Shown here piece after piece: positions 45,501 through 59,548 of a stretch of DNA of 64,000 bases. Position numbers and translations under genes: made by a program. A model generated the notes under the pieces. That model was not told the origin of the DNA and made no database searches. It was given only the letters and a program-made list of their open reading frames with translations. The stretch comes from Piper betle. Lineage: Eukaryota > Streptophyta > Magnoliopsida > Piperales > Piperaceae. Every line of letters begins with the position of its first letter. Within the stretch, counting starts at the first letter, position 1. The stretch spans positions 62,001 to 126,000 of the forward strand of contig JAURVB010013878.1 in NCBI GenBank assembly GCA_033002965.1, written 5' to 3'.

Positions 45501-48500
45501 GTTATTGTGCAATTACAATTTTGATGCTTCTGGCACATTTTTATTGGTTATACAAATAATGATGTTGTTTTTCTCCTGACTGAGAACTAGATTAAAAATG
45601 GTGCGGTATTACTGATTCATGGTTTTGGGCTGTTCCAATGTGTTAGCTAATTCATTTCTGTGTGATTTTAATTGTAATATGTTATGGCTTACTACCCTCT
45701 CATGTAGGCAAAATGCTTATGATAAGGTGGTAATATATTTTATATTTTTATTGTTTTCTTCTATTTGCATGATTTAAGACTCCTGAAGTTTGAAACTGGG
45801 GTGATGTGGTCCATTATTCATTTTTGTGTGAAGGATTATCTTCTCTTTGGTCAATTGGGAGAAAGTTATATGTGTAATTCTGCGTAGTGGAAAGGAAAGG
45901 TGCAAAATAAATGTTTTCTTTTTAATTACAAGGTTGAACTAATGTGTTTATTTGTATTGTTGTCACCTCCGTCATTTAAGGTGTTTTTTTGTCCATCTTG
46001 CTGATATTCCTTTTCATCTTTATTTGCCATAAAATTTTATGGGAGTGAGTGCTTAGCATTATAGACACTTGGAATATTCCAAATACATGATTTTGGTCAA
46101 TTTTCGCTTGCAGAACTCATGGACAAAGCTACATTCTGCTCCCACAACTGGCATATCCTTTTCTCCCTCCAATGATAAGGTCTTTTTAATGGGTTTTCAA
46201 AGCAACTACACTGCTTACATAGGCAAGCTTTTGCTGAAAATTAACCCTCTCTACAGGTGATTGCTAGTGTTGGACTAGATAAGAAGTTACATATAGTTGA
46301 TAGTGGGGATAGAAGACCAGCATTTTCAACTTCTTATGAGGCACCTTTTTCTTCATTGGCATTTAAAGATGATGGTTCTCTGTTGGCTGCTGGAACAAGC
46401 AATGGACGAGTAGTATTTTATGATGTCCGAGGAAAACCACAACCCTTTACAGTACTTCGTGCTTATGGTGGTTCTGAAGTAAGATGTGGCATATCTTCTT
46501 TCCTGCTCGCAGTATTATGTTTTTTAGATAATACAGATGTTTCAAAGTGATGTTTTATTGGACATATTTATGGACAATTCATATAGAGGGTTGTTTTGGT
46601 GTCATGTCATCGTACTTTACTGATAGATATCATTGGTCTTACAGATGTTAGAGTAATGTTGATGAACTCCCAGTTTGTAGGATTTGTGAATCTTGCAGTT
46701 AGCTTATAACTAGTGATGAATTCGCTTACTTGTAGACATTTATGCATTTTTTAAATTCTTTTTTTATTTTATTTTATAGAGAATTTAGTTCAGTTGTTTT
46801 AGTCATATGATGTGTTTCTTTCCCAACTTATTGTATTTTTTAATTAATTAGTGGGAGAAGTATAATCCTTCAGTTCTTTGTTCCTGAAAATAGTTTTTTA
46901 ATTATCTTTGCCTTTGTGAATTGAGTGGTAATCTTTTGTAAGGTCCAATTAGCTGTAAGCAAATCACCGCCCATTATTTATACCCTTAATGGCAGTTTTG
47001 AAATTTCAGTAATTAATGGGTGCTATCATATGTTCAACTCTATTTGTTCATTGGGTCGGACAGCCAATATTTGTTGGCTCTAAGACCCTACTGCTGACTA
47101 TCATTCTTGTGAATTTGCTTGACATTGTGAATATTAAATTATTCCAGAATAATTGGATTCGTAATTTTGTTGTATGTTTTTTATATGAACAATTTCAATT
47201 TATAAAGCAACAAAAAATGGTTTAAAATCGATGCCACTGATCTTAACATGGTATGATAAGTTGTAAATGATTATGAATAATTGCTGTGGTCTATGTAATC
47301 TTAATTGATTAGATCAGGAGCACTTGAACCTTCTTTCACTCTGCTCAATTGTTGCAATTGAGCACATCTGCATGTGTGTTATTTATTTCTTTATTTATTT
47401 ATTCTGGAAAGCCTAAGTTTTCTGTGGTCTAACCTAGATTTTCTCTATAAATGATAGATTACTAGTTATAAGCTTTGCCAAAGGAAGATCTTTTATGTTA
47501 TCTCCAATTTAGATTTCCTGGTACTATAAATTGTAATTTCCTTCTGATGATTGGTGAGTTATTTGTTTTGGCTTTGCTAATGGTTATATTCTATCAGCCG
47601 ATTACAAGCTTGTGCTGGCAAAGATCAAAACCAGTCATTATTAATGACAATGCCTGTTCCACTGAAAATGCCCTTCTTGGTGTTACTGGGGACGACTATA
47701 TTGTTATGCCTGATCCGCTTCCTTCATTGACATCAGTAAATCTTCCTTTGGTTGCATCCGGTGTCAGTTCTCGTGGTTCTGTTCACTCTGGCATCAGTAG
47801 TGATACATCCTTGCTTACGCCAACACACATCAGCCATACATCAAGTGCTTCCTATTTGTCTACTGCTGAAGACACTCCAAAACAAAATCATTTATCAGTG
47901 ACTGGAGTTTTAGCAAGATTACAGGCTCCACATTCAAGTTACAATTACAATGACGACATGGATGTTTTTTCGCCCCTTGTGGAAGTTCATCCAATCACTC
48001 CATCTCTTGGCCCCTGGTGGGATGATCATGATGAGATTAAAGAAGAGAATATACAGGGTGATAGCAAGTCAAAATTTCAACCTCCTAGGAAATTTTTTCC
48101 CACTGATGATGGGAATGCAGATGTTCATCTGATTTCTGATTGGAAATCTGGTTCATCCTCACAGCAGGTATGGTCATTTTGTTTTCTCATGGACTTTTCT
48201 AAAATAGTTGGAGATTTTCAAACAAGTTTACTATTTATAATCATGAAGGTGTGCAAACATTTTGGAGATTGAAGTATGGTCAATAACTAACGGCCAGGTC
48301 AGTTGCACTAGTTGAAAGGCGGTAAGGTTGGGTTGAACGGGTGTCTAAGCTTCTGAAATACAATATTTGATGTTAAACTAAAAATGTCATCTGATGCTAA
48401 TAGAGTAATTCGCATCTGTGACTTCTAATTCTTCTTTGCTGGAACCCTGACTTGTCATGATGATAACTCTGTGACATGGAAGCTCTTTTGGTATAGCTGT

Positions 48501-50851
48501 GCTATCTTTTAATCAGTTCTTGACATGCGAAAAGCAGTGCCATCTGTGCCTCTGTAGTAGTGCACATAAAAATAATGCCAACAGATGGAATTGATGGTTA
48601 GTTTGGTTGATTTGTTGCCCCGTTTTAATCTTTACAATTTTCATCGGCTTAGTTAGCTTGAGCAAACTTCTCAGATAATGGTATCACACCTGAAATATCT
48701 GTGAAAAATATTCAGAAATAATTCTGATATCCTGATATAGTATTTGTATTTAATGTTGGGAATGTTTATTTTGTATATTTTCATATTGTAAACATTCAAT
48801 TACAGCATAAGCAACTCCAATTCAACCAATGGCATCGATAATGCTGCTGTACAACAATTATCCAACATGAATATATGGATACTCAACTTCCTAATCATGT
48901 ATATGTAAGCGAATGTCATCAGCTCCATAAATATTGAAATTTTCCTATTTTATAACTACCATTTGCAAATAAAACATAAAAGAAAAGAGAGCATTAAGAA
49001 GACAGCCATAATTAACAAATGCCAATTCTCATGAATATGTATAAAGCCACCCTACTAAATATTGAAAAGACCAAATAAGTGGGGTGGTTATTTAAAGATT
49101 AATGTCCTTATTTTTGCCAAGTTTTTTTATATTATTTTTACTTATTTTTTATTTACAAAATAGTCACAAATGTTATGGAAATGTTGTGCTTTGGGTGTTA
49201 CCAGATATCTATTAGGTATGTCACTAACATTGGTGATGTGGATATCGCCCTTGGTTATTCTATTGTATTGGCACCTTGTTGATGCAGGAATCTGGCGAAC
49301 ATTATACTACTTGATCTATACTTATACGTGGAGTTTAATTTGCTCTGTTGTCCTGAATTATATTGTACTTCTTTGTTGCATGTCATGACTGGTTGTTGGT
49401 TACGTACACAAGCAGATTTGCTGACTCTTACTTTAGACCCTACTGTATGTCTTAATGTTCATTTATGGCGCAGGATGAGAATCCAGCTTCCTTATTGCCA
49501 ATGAACTCTACGCCTATTGCCCCATTAAAGAGTGGCCAGTCCTACCCTACGCCTCTTGAAGCTTGGGGTGCTGGTCTACCATTTGATAAGTATCCACAAC
49601 TTTGCCAGCCTTTTTCTAAGCCATCACGCTTCATGCCAAGCGATGCTGTGGGATCTGCTGGTCTGATTACTGTTTCTCAGTCTGCTGGTTCACTAGATTC
49701 CTTGATGCCTAGTCATTCTTGTTCCAGCTCTTTAACAGCCACTGGCCTTCACATGAAAGATAGCTCTAAAAACGAAGTTCTTTCTAGGTTCTTGGATCAT
49801 TCTTCTATGTATGATTCTTCCTCTTTACCATCAGGAATTATGAATGGGGCAGTTCCACCTAGTCATGATATCTCAGTGTCATCACATTTGGTTCTCCCTA
49901 GAAAATTTTCAACATTTGCTGAAAGAATAAGTACATCTTCCTTCTGTGAGGGAGCAGCTCTTTGTACAGGTTCACCTAAATTGAAGAAGACTGGGGTAGA
50001 AACTAAGGAAGAGCTCATGAATAGTTATTTGTCAAGGTTGGACGCAACCGGTGCAATGAAAGGGTGCCACGCGCCCATAAACGTATGATGACTGTCTCTT
50101 TGTTTACATTTCCTGGTTCTCTCCAGCAAGCATGGTTGTAAATTGGTTGTGGTTTGTGATATCTGAATACTTTGAAATGTGCAAGAATGGACTTAAATAC
50201 CAGCTCTATTTTTTGTCAAAACCATACCAGGAAGTGATCTATGTTTATTACACAATATAAGAAATATAGATAGAATTAACATATGTTTACTAATTTTGTG
50301 GGGAAAAAGTTCTCATCTTAGAATTCTTGATACCCATACCTGCCCATTCTTAAATTGGATGTCTACTACAATATCATATATCATGGATAGATGTTGTCGC
50401 ATGGTATTTGTTTTTGATTTGTTTTTTGCACAGGTGCAAAGAAGCTCTGATCAGACAGCAGAGCAGGCATGGTCTTCATTTACGCTTCAGTTATTTCAGA
50501 GGACACTGGACGAGACACTTATGTTGGTGCATAATTCCATGCATGAGGACATTCGCAACCTGCATATTGAAGTGCTTAGACAATTTCATTTGCAAGAGGT
50601 AGCCCCCTTTTTTACTTGATCTGCTTGCTCTTGTTTCATATGAGAAGGTTGTGAAGTAAGTATGCTTTTCCTCTCATTGTTTTGCTTGTACTCTCCTATG
50701 CTTACCCTCATTGACTAATGGATGGATTTATAATTTGTTGCAGACAGAAATGTATAGCTTAGTGGGTTCTCTCCTAGAAAAAGTGACAGAGTTGACGAAG
50801 GAAGTGCAAACCCTCAGAAAAGAAAACCAACAGCTTCGCCAATTACTTTGA
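42560..50851 (+). CDS. NEDD1: NEDD1, WD40 gamma-tubulin complex recruiter (10 exons)
   Basis: Exons: 42560-42737, 43473-43585, 44977-45237, 45330-45434, 46114-46179, 46257-46478, 47598-48167, 49474-50082, 50434-50598, 50744-50851. All introns are GT-AG and the joined frame is 798 codons plus TGA, close to plant NEDD1 proteins (about 780). Residues 1 to about 315 form the WD40 propeller (for example W125-D126 in VVRIWDLQ, W211-D212 in VHLWDTTG, and [10 protein letters not shown]). Residues about 316-708 are a Ser/Pro-rich, low-order middle with [10 protein letters not shown], a plant-conserved segment. Residues 709-798 are helical/coiled-coil ([20 protein letters not shown], ending [12 protein letters not shown]), the gamma-tubulin-binding end. 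Known role in plants: targets the gamma-tubulin ring complex to spindle, phragmoplast and cortical microtubules for branching nucleation. The start was chosen because it opens [23 protein letters not shown] in line with the family. No break seen; apparently intact and single copy here. Confidence 0.95.
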
Positions 50852-51007
50852 TTTTTTGTGAGAAGCCATCTGATTATAGTTAGTTCGTTGTGCATAATCT
50901 TGCAAGAATTGATATGCATTTTGGTCTTACTTTAGGATGCCTGGTTACAACATCTAGTTTTGTGGATGATGTTGTGTGACTTAGGTTAAGCATTGATGGT
51001 TTCCCCA

Positions 51008-51013
51008 AATAAA
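51008..51013 (+). terminator. Candidate polyadenylation signal of NEDD1
   Basis: AATAAA in CCCCAAATAAAACAAAATC, about 160 bp after the stop codon and followed by T-rich sequence. Confidence 0.45.
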
Positions 51014-51229
51014 ACAAAATCAGTCAAATAGCATATATTTTCGATATTGGAAATTTTGGAAGCTTCCTTGGCTTATATGAAATGGTTGTTTTTTTGTGCT
51101 AGCGATTGTGGGAGTGAAGGGCCATGCTTGCGTTTGTAATGTTAATTTGTGAATATTGGCAAAAATGGATATTGTGATTTTTGGGATACATGAAACCAAT
51201 TTATTGTGAATTGTATAGTGCATGCGTGC

Positions 51230-53280
51230 CCTTAGATTGATGCTTGATTGACGGTAGAATTTCTTTAACTTTCAAATCCATTGATTCATTATTGATTTAT
51301 AAAATTACCTCTTGATTGATTTTGGTTCAACAAAACATGCTTGTACGTTAATTAGTTCATGCCTTTGAAGGGCATGTGGTAGCTAATTGTAGGAGATAGT
51401 TAATAAGTTTACAAATGAAAATAAAGTAGATCACAAATTTTAACACCCTTAAGTGGAATGGTAACCGATAATAAGTAGTGGAAGAAATAATTACACAAGT
51501 TGTAGATTTTAACAAATTAGACATTAGAATGTGTACCTTTGCAATGGATTAAATTGAAGATGTTCTCACAAGTTTATTCAACTCACAATTAAGAGATGAA
51601 TAAAGATCCATAGCCTAGATCCCCAAAGCCAACCATCGGCAACCCTAATCACTAGGGTTGCTCCAGAAAAACTAATTGATGTGATTTTCTAATAGGAGGA
51701 TCTTATTTATAGATAGAGTTAATAAAACTCATATACAAATTTATATTCTCCAATATAGACTCCTATCGTAAATAGGAGATTTATTTAGATAATAATTAGG
51801 GTTTTAATTAGGTCAATTTCCTTAAATAGACGAGTCTTAATAGATTTGGGATCTCTCAAAATATTAGGTGTATTAATATGTCCAACACAAATAAACCAAA
51901 AGAAACAGTTTCAAAAAATAAAATAAAAACTCAAGTTTTGGTAAACTTGTCGAGCCATGTAAGAGTTATAAGTAATTTAAAGCTCGTTCACTTAACACTA
52001 TAAAGCGAACAAGTTGTTTTGTCCAATTAAGTGTTAAATTATTGTTCAATTTAGTCATTCAATTTAGCGTTCAAATCGTTCACTTAACACTATATGAGTG
52101 TTACTTTATTGTCTAATGAATATAATAATAATATGAATAATGCACAAGTGAGACACATAGAGAAAATGATATATAAGACACAAGAGATTTTTATGTAAGG
52201 TTAAAATTCCGGCTCTCTATCCTATTCTTTTTAGGTCTATTAGAAAAGTAGGTGTTTACTTGTTTCACTATAACACCAACTTGCACATGTACAACCATCT
52301 AATAAGCCTTATTTTACAAGCTCCCCTCTAGAGCCAAAGAAGCTTGAACTTCTCCTAGCACCCTAAGAGCTTACAACTACTTAAAATAAGACCTACTCTT
52401 CTAAGCACTCCTAAGAGTCGATGGGCCAACTTCTTAGAAGCCCATACTTGGGCCAAGGAACATCCACATCCATACCTTGGAGGTAAGCAAGCTATTCCTT
52501 CGTGAGCTCTGCCAAGAGCTAATGACTAATCCACCTCACCCTGAAGGCAAGCTAACAAATATCTTTCATCAAATAGGAAAGTCAAAATATTCCACATATA
52601 CTTAGACTAGTGCAAATATTGGAAATGGACAATTAGCAGAAACAATTTAAGTAGAATAAAAGATAACCAATAAGCACAAATAAAAGGCAATCAAGAAAAA
52701 TAATGAATCCAAGTAAGTTTGGTGTCAGATGCAACCCCGCGTTATTTGCTTTGATAAATTAATTAAACCATACAAGTTACTAAATGACCTTGATTTACAT
52801 AGTTCTATAAAGTAAACAAGCTAAATACAAGAGAATTAAGTAAAGTGTGTAATCAAGTGAATTAAAATAAAAATAAGCAGACAAAGGAGGGAATGAAAGA
52901 GAAAAACAGAAGAGATTTTTTAAGAGGTTCTCAATTAGTACTCCTCTCTTCTACCCCACTAGGTTCTTTGGTTGGGTAGGTCTTCTTAGCTTAAATGTGA
53001 CAACCTAATTATACACTTACAAGCAAAATGACTTCTTCACAAGCACCTCACAAGTGCCAAGGAAGTTTGCACTCCTAACACCCTAAGAGCTTCAAAAACA
53101 TTCTTTCTCAAGGACCCACCAAGTGCCAAAGAGTCTTGTAACTAGCAAGCCCTCTTTTATAAGAACCGAATGCAAAGGATTCTTGCAACCAGCTCCCAAA
53201 ATCCTAGGAGCCACTACTACTTAAAGCTACACTCCTTTCACAAGCTCACACCTTCAGCCAAAGGAGTCCTCTATTTAAGT
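51230..53280. other. Intergenic/repeat-derived DNA, no gene
   Basis: About 51420-51890 resembles a minus-strand LTR-type sequence (it would start TGTTGGACATATTAATAC at 51890), but no opposite end was found. Segments 52290-52560 and 53030-53280 share phrases such as CACCCTAAGAGCTT and CCAAAGAAGCTTG/CCAAAGAGTCTTG, an imperfect direct repeat about 700 bp apart. No protein frame of interest. Confidence 0.4.
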
Positions 53281-56200
53281 TGTAATGCCTCGAAATCCTG
53301 ACTAGATTGTTTGTACCATTGAATTCAAAACTTAATATCTTGGTGTATAGACATCAAAAAATACTAAAAATTTTATGGAAAGAAACTAGACTCTTCTAGC
53401 ATTCAAACACAATAAGAATCACTCAATTCGAAGTTCAGATATGAGAGAGATATGATGTCAATAAGTTAGACCATGAAACAACAAGATAAAAACATGAAAA
53501 TTTGACTAAAGTGTTAATCGGTCTAAATAGTTAAGGTTAAACACGTATGAGTTAAGTAATTCTAGTCGTTATCTTGATGACCCAGCTATTTTTTTATGAA
53601 ATAATAAATTAGTGAGGCATCCTGTTAAAAAAGGTTTGTTCGAGCGGCGAAGAACGAATAAGAATAATGGAAATAGTCAAGTAAACAAGGACCAAAGGCT
53701 AGACGGTCATATGTAAACTTTGTCCATATCTTGACCATGATGACCATGAGAATGAATTAATAAATAAAAGAGGCTATTGACTTAGCTAACCAGTTGGGTT
53801 GACTTTTGTGGAGCCAAATGTGTTTGTTAGACCGAAGTGGTAAGTGGACATAACCGGGACAAGGTAAACGCTGCATAAGTTTGGCTTGTTCGTCTTAGTT
53901 TTTCTTGAATTATTAATGGTTATTCTAGAAATAATAAGTTTATGTAGGGGTTAACTGGGAAGTAAGGGGAAAGCCTAGACCGTATTTAAGGTCCTAATGA
54001 GGTGGATGTCGTCCTATTCTCTCCTACATGACATCATTTTTCTCCCCCTCCTTGCAAGACAAGCCTTCTTCCTCCTCTCTTCCACGCTTTCTAATCCTCT
54101 TGGAGATTGATTTGTGAGTGTTTTTTTGGTGGGAATATTGTTCTAGGGGATTTTTGTTAAGAAGAAGTAAGATTTCTCAACCTAATTTACATAAAGTGCA
54201 TAGTTTTCATATCATTCCATACATCCATGTTGTTCTATGCAAGTATGATTATGTTTGATGTTAAATTATGATTTTACTATATGATTTTGATGCAAAGTTG
54301 TGTGCTTTACTATTGTGATTATGTTGTATATGAAAATTCTATGATTTCATAATGTGTATACATGAATAGGATGATGAAGTGCATCATAAGTTTAAGAACA
54401 TGTATAAATAAGGATGCCCATTATATTTTAATCTTAAAACTTGTTATAACCAATAATTTTGTGCGCAAAAAACTTGAAAACCCAAACTTTGTTTCACTCA
54501 AATCGGATAAGAATCAAATGAGAAACAAGAAAAGCAAAATAGTTTTTCATTGTAGCGTCGTGGCACTATGTACCACTGGTAAAAAAAGGGTAAAAAAGTG
54601 CTCTGCACAGTGCTATAGCTTCCATAGCCGAGGTGCCTAACACTGCAGAGCCAAAACCCTAATTTACGTTTTCTGTGCACCTATGTCAAAACAGTTAGTT
54701 TTAAGTTTGGCTACAGAATTTGGATTCAAGTGATTCATTTTGTGTTATAACCATCATGATCTATAGTTTCTACCTATTAAATTTCACCAAGGAAGTTTAA
54801 AACCTTGACTAAAGTTTAATTGATATTATTTACTTTTAAGTATGTTATGTTTGTGATTGAATAATCACTTTATGATACTTGTATGATGTTATGAATGTTT
54901 CAAGAGTAATGTAAATTATGTTTAAAGAATTGTAGCATGATGATATTATGATCTACAACTCATGAAAGATGTCTAAGTATCATATGTTTGTAGATATGTG
55001 ACTAAGTATCATATGTTATGTATTGATTCACTTTCATGTTGAATGTGGTATGTGTAACACCCCGTTTCGGCTCACCCGTGAACCGACCCGGAAATGTCAC
55101 CGGCGACCGAACCGTTCGCTAATCTACTGAGTTCGGTTAAGCCGACCTGGATCTGCCCTCGGTGTCTCAAGATGGAGATGCAAACATGAAATGCATGGAC
55201 GGGATGCGTGGGTTCTAACGTAGTCCTACATACATGCTATGATGTGCAAGCAAAACAAAACCATGCAACGGCAAGAAAATTTTAATTAAAAATTATCCAC
55301 AACAAGGATATATAAATATTTTATCAAAATATGATAAAACATGATAATCTAACGAAGCGTTCATCATTATCTCTTTCGTTTCAATTGAACCGAGCCTGAA
55401 CTCCAAACTCACTACTCATTCACATTTATCCATTCATTTCATATCAAGCAATTTATCTAAACAAACACATCAAAATTATCATTCACGTAGCAATAACACA
55501 CCGTCATTATAGATTACACGCGACAGGTACATGTGTGCGCGGTTCCGTGCTGCTCCTCCGCAGTCCCGACAGCTTTCATCCCTCGCATTAAACCGTCAGT
55601 AACGAGTGTTACCGGCCCGGAAAATAACTAATATCAATCTGGCACAGGAGAGCAAACTCTCCTGTTGAATGAAAACCATATACTTCCTCAAGAACTCTCA
55701 TCAGGGCACATACGGGAGCCATCGCCCTCGGGTCGACAGCGTCCCCCTACCTTTAACATTCTCATACCTCGGCCATTTCTCTATCGCTTCTCGCATCAAA
55801 TCTCATTCCTTTCTGCCCTCTGCACCTTCCATATTACTCCTGGCCTTGAGCACGAAGGCCGAGTACTCTCAGGCAGTCGCCTTCAGTACCCTTTGAAATC
55901 ACAAGTCTAGACATGCGCTGCAATGTAGTACCCGTGAACCTCCACACTTCTCTGGGCTTGAGGAACTCAAAGGTGGAGTTGTCAGGATCCCTCGGGAATG
56001 AAACGGCCCACACACCATTCCAGAGCCCACTATCGACACACACGTGCCCGCTCGCGTGCACGGTAGTCGGATTTCCCTGATTCAATCTCTCACTGAAAAC
56101 GCGAAAACTATACATATATAAAGGTCTGGGTTGGGATTTATACAATAGGCCCGAAGGCAATGTGAGCTGGATTTGAAGTTCGAAAACAAACTCGAGGGAT

Positions 56201-59200
56201 CTCATCCTCGAGGGTTATTAATTCAGAAAATTGTTGGCTAAATGGCCCGAGTTAAGTGGGATCCGATAAAACGCCACTTAACACGTCCTGCATGTAATAA
56301 ATCAAATACACAATAGAATAGCGTAAAACAGAGAACGAGTCCTAAACGGACCTGGTAGAAGCTCCAAACGGGTCCACGCGCCTAGGCAGCGAGCTCCTAC
56401 ACCGTACCTACACAATCAAGCTAAAAACTAACGCCCACATGATGAATTACACATCCTATAGCATGCACACACAATCAACACAATCACTCATCAATCAACA
56501 CACATTAACCTATATCAATTCTAGCAAGTCTACTTAGGCTAGTTTGCATTAGATCATGATCATCGCCTAGTTACCCTAATTAATTTCTTAGCCTCCATTT
56601 TTAACACCACTCAATCAAACAAATTTCATATTGTATCCTTAATCAAATCTACATTTATATATATTATTATAACACACACACAAATCCTACCATGCAATTC
56701 TAATAATTAACATTTTTAAATAATTAAATTAAAATAAATTATACCTCGCGTCGTCGAAAATTGGCGACGGCTAGGGTTTCCGTTTCGTGGCTCGAAACTC
56801 GAATTCGGCACCTAGCGGCGTCCGAAGTTCGATCAGATTGGATCAGGTGCGTTCGGCGGATGATCTAGCGAATTTCCCACGAATCCAATTTCCGGCGGTT
56901 CCGGCAGTTTTCCGGCGGATTCCGACGGTTTTCCAGCAATGATTCGGGACGGGGCAATCAGGGGGTCTATCGGCACCAGCTCGATGAGCTTGGTCCAATG
57001 GTGGTGTCAAACAGGGTAGCCGAGGCGGCGATGGCCGTCGGCGGCGGCGTTGAAAACGGGCAGCGGCGGCGGTGTGCTCCGATCGGGGCTGCGGCCGGCC
57101 TCGACGGCGCTCGGGATGGTGGGGGAAATGTCGGCGACGGCGAGGGGGTGGTCGTCGGGGTCACAGCGGCGACGGCGCGGCCCAGACGGTGGCGGAATCG
57201 GCCCGAGTGGCGACGGCCGAGGCAGCTTCACGGAGTCGCGGCGGCGCGGTGGCAGGCGATCGCTGGCCGGGGTTGGTCGTGGCGGCACGGCGACGGCACG
57301 GCAAGGCGGGGCGGCGTCGATCGGCGGCAGCACGGCGTCGGCGGTGGCGGCGGCAGCGACAAGCACGAGGGTTTGGGAGGGGCTAAGTGTCGGGAGGGAG
57401 AAAATTACCCTCAATGGCAGTTTCGTAATTAAGTATTGACTCGATTCCTACTCGAGTCAAAATAATAACTAGTTCGTAATAAATTCTAAAAAAATCTAGA
57501 AAAATATGGAAAAATTCCATAAAATAAAACAAACACAACAACATCCAAATGGCATGCTCTATAACTAATAACCCACCCGAATATAATCCAACGCGTCCTA
57601 ACGCGTTATTCGGCCTAAAACTATTTCTTCGATCAAACATATAAAAATAAAAAATACTGCATACTTTCATATATTCTGATAACTCATTTCTCACCATCTT
57701 CTTGATGTTATCATCATATATTCAGGTACACCTGACTCTCATCGCTCATAACTCACGGCTGGCCTCGGCTTAGCACGCGGTTCATGAAACTGACTCGACT
57801 CGAACCAACGGTCGAACCGACTGGTTTGGTAACGTAAAACCCTGACTCGAGTCATGGGTTTTACAGTATGCATATAATATGATATTTGTTTGTTGCATCC
57901 ATGACATACCATATAAGCAAAAGCTAGGCTTATATGATGAGTGATGTATGTTATTGCTCAGGCTAGAATATTTTGTTGCCAAGAGAAAGGAGCTTAAGAA
58001 ACAATGTGACCAAGTCAATTTATTTGTATTTTCGGGTGCTTTAAGATCCTTCATATTTATGACTTGCTTAATTTGTTTATTCGATTTAATTCTAAGTATG
58101 CATGTAAAAGATTTTAATTTATAATGTTTATGATGATGATGAATTGTCATATGAACTAACAAGTTATGTCGATGTACCCTGGGCATCCCTCTTAGGCAAG
58201 GGCTAGACAAAGGAACAAGGGATAATGTCACGATGACCCTTATGATCATTTGTGACTAATAAAATATGATTTGGGAATTGAGTGGGTCCATTGCATTCTC
58301 GGGAAGTCAAAGATGCTATACTCAAAAGTGGGTTTCAAAGGTTGAACCCCAAACCTACAAAGGTTGAGCCAAGGCTATGAATGTCGAGCCACCAAGTTAA
58401 ATATTTATGTTTTGGATTTTACATGTATTTTCGTGTTAGAGCTTCAAAGGTTGAGCTATGGAATAATAATACTGAGACTACCAAGGTTAGGTCATAGATG
58501 ATTTAAAACGAATACACAACTTGAATAGGTCTCAAAGGTTGAACCATAGATGATGAATTTAACCATGAAGGATGATCAATTGGATAGTTAACTACAACGG
58601 TTATACATAGGTGGATGTCCTATTTATCTCAAAGGATGGATTATGGACTAGGTTTTAAAGTCTAAGGATGCAAAGGTTTAGCCATGTATATGTGATAAGT
58701 TTATGTTTATGTTGACCATTTAATTATATAATTAGTTAAACATACTTAGGAATGCCTTTTTATTCATGTCAAAACAAATATGTTAAATTGTTGAATGTCA
58801 TGTTCATGCTAATAATTAGGGAGTTACAAGCTATGTTGTTATGTTAAAAATGAAGTGAATCGACATTTTTGCATGTGTTTTATTGAATTAAGATTAATCG
58901 TAGTTTGCTTATTATGTTTATATGTAAGAAGATAGATTAGAACCATATATTGGTATAGAGCAAGTACTTTCTTCATTGTTCGGATGTTAGATGTGGCAGC
59001 TTATGGACGACCAGATGACAAGAAATTTAGCCTTCGAGTTTTTTTTTGTTATAACTTAGTTAAGAAATTGAATCTGGGATTTATTTATTGGACATCGTAG
59101 TTATGAATTATGAGTTGTTATTAGTTTTGTTTATGTTATCAAATGAACGGTCGGTTCTTAGTATATTCCGTTGTTTCTATGTGATTTAATTATTTTATGT

Positions 59201-59274
59201 TTAAATTTATGCATTCACACTAGGTAGATTCCTAGGTAACAACCTCATCTTCTAGGTTTTTTATGTATTTTACA
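53281..59274 (+). mobile_element. F-type 5' LTR (about 3.2 kb), split by solo LTR A6
   Basis: Starts TGTAATGCCTCG at 53281 and ends TTTTACA at 59274, directly followed by a primer-binding site. Interrupted by A6 (55053-57865); both flanks of A6 share GTATG. Without A6 the LTR is about 3176 bp. It includes A/T-rich sequence with repeated AAAGGTTGA(A/G)CCA motifs at 58330-58680. The 3' LTR is not in the window. Confidence 0.7.
55053..57865 (-). mobile_element. Solo LTR, A family, copy A6 (2813 bp, minus)
   Basis: On the minus strand starts TGTAAAACCC at 57865 and ends GGGGTGTTACA at 55053. Perfect target-site duplication GTATG (55048-55052 and 57866-57870). Very close to A1 and A4. Confidence 0.95.
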
Positions 59275-59277
59275 GCA

Positions 59278-59289
59278 GGTATCTGAGCC
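59278..59289 (+). promoter_or_regulatory. F element primer-binding site
   Basis: GGTATCTGAGCC, one base from the tRNA-Met type GGTATCAGAGCC, 3 bp after the LTR. Confidence 0.65.
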
Positions 59290-59548
59290 AAGGTTCATTT
59301 GTTTGCCATGACTTAACAATTATAAATTCACCTTACTGAAATGTCCATGGAAAATCTCCATCCCTTAAAAGGTATATTAATAGATATTAATAATGAAATG
59401 ATGGGGAATTTTTTTGGATAGTAGTTTGTGCATATGGTAGGGAGGAAGATTACCCAGCAACTTTGGTAGCAGAACCAGCAGCTGTAGGAGCAATTACAAC
59501 AACAACATGGTGAGATACAAGGATTAACTGCTACTTTGTACCAGATGT
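59290..59548 (+). pseudogene. gag: F element gag start, truncated
   Basis: About 40 codons (around 59430-59548) read GRKITQQLW, QNQQL, EQLQQQHGEIQGLTATLYQM with internal stops, the Gln-rich coiled-coil start common in plant gypsy gag. It is cut at 59549 where another LTR end (TGTAACACC) begins. Confidence 0.45.

Noticed and set aside
51420..51890. Copia-type solo LTR
   Set aside because: Only one plausible end (TGTTGGACAT at 51890, minus); no second end or duplication could be identified.
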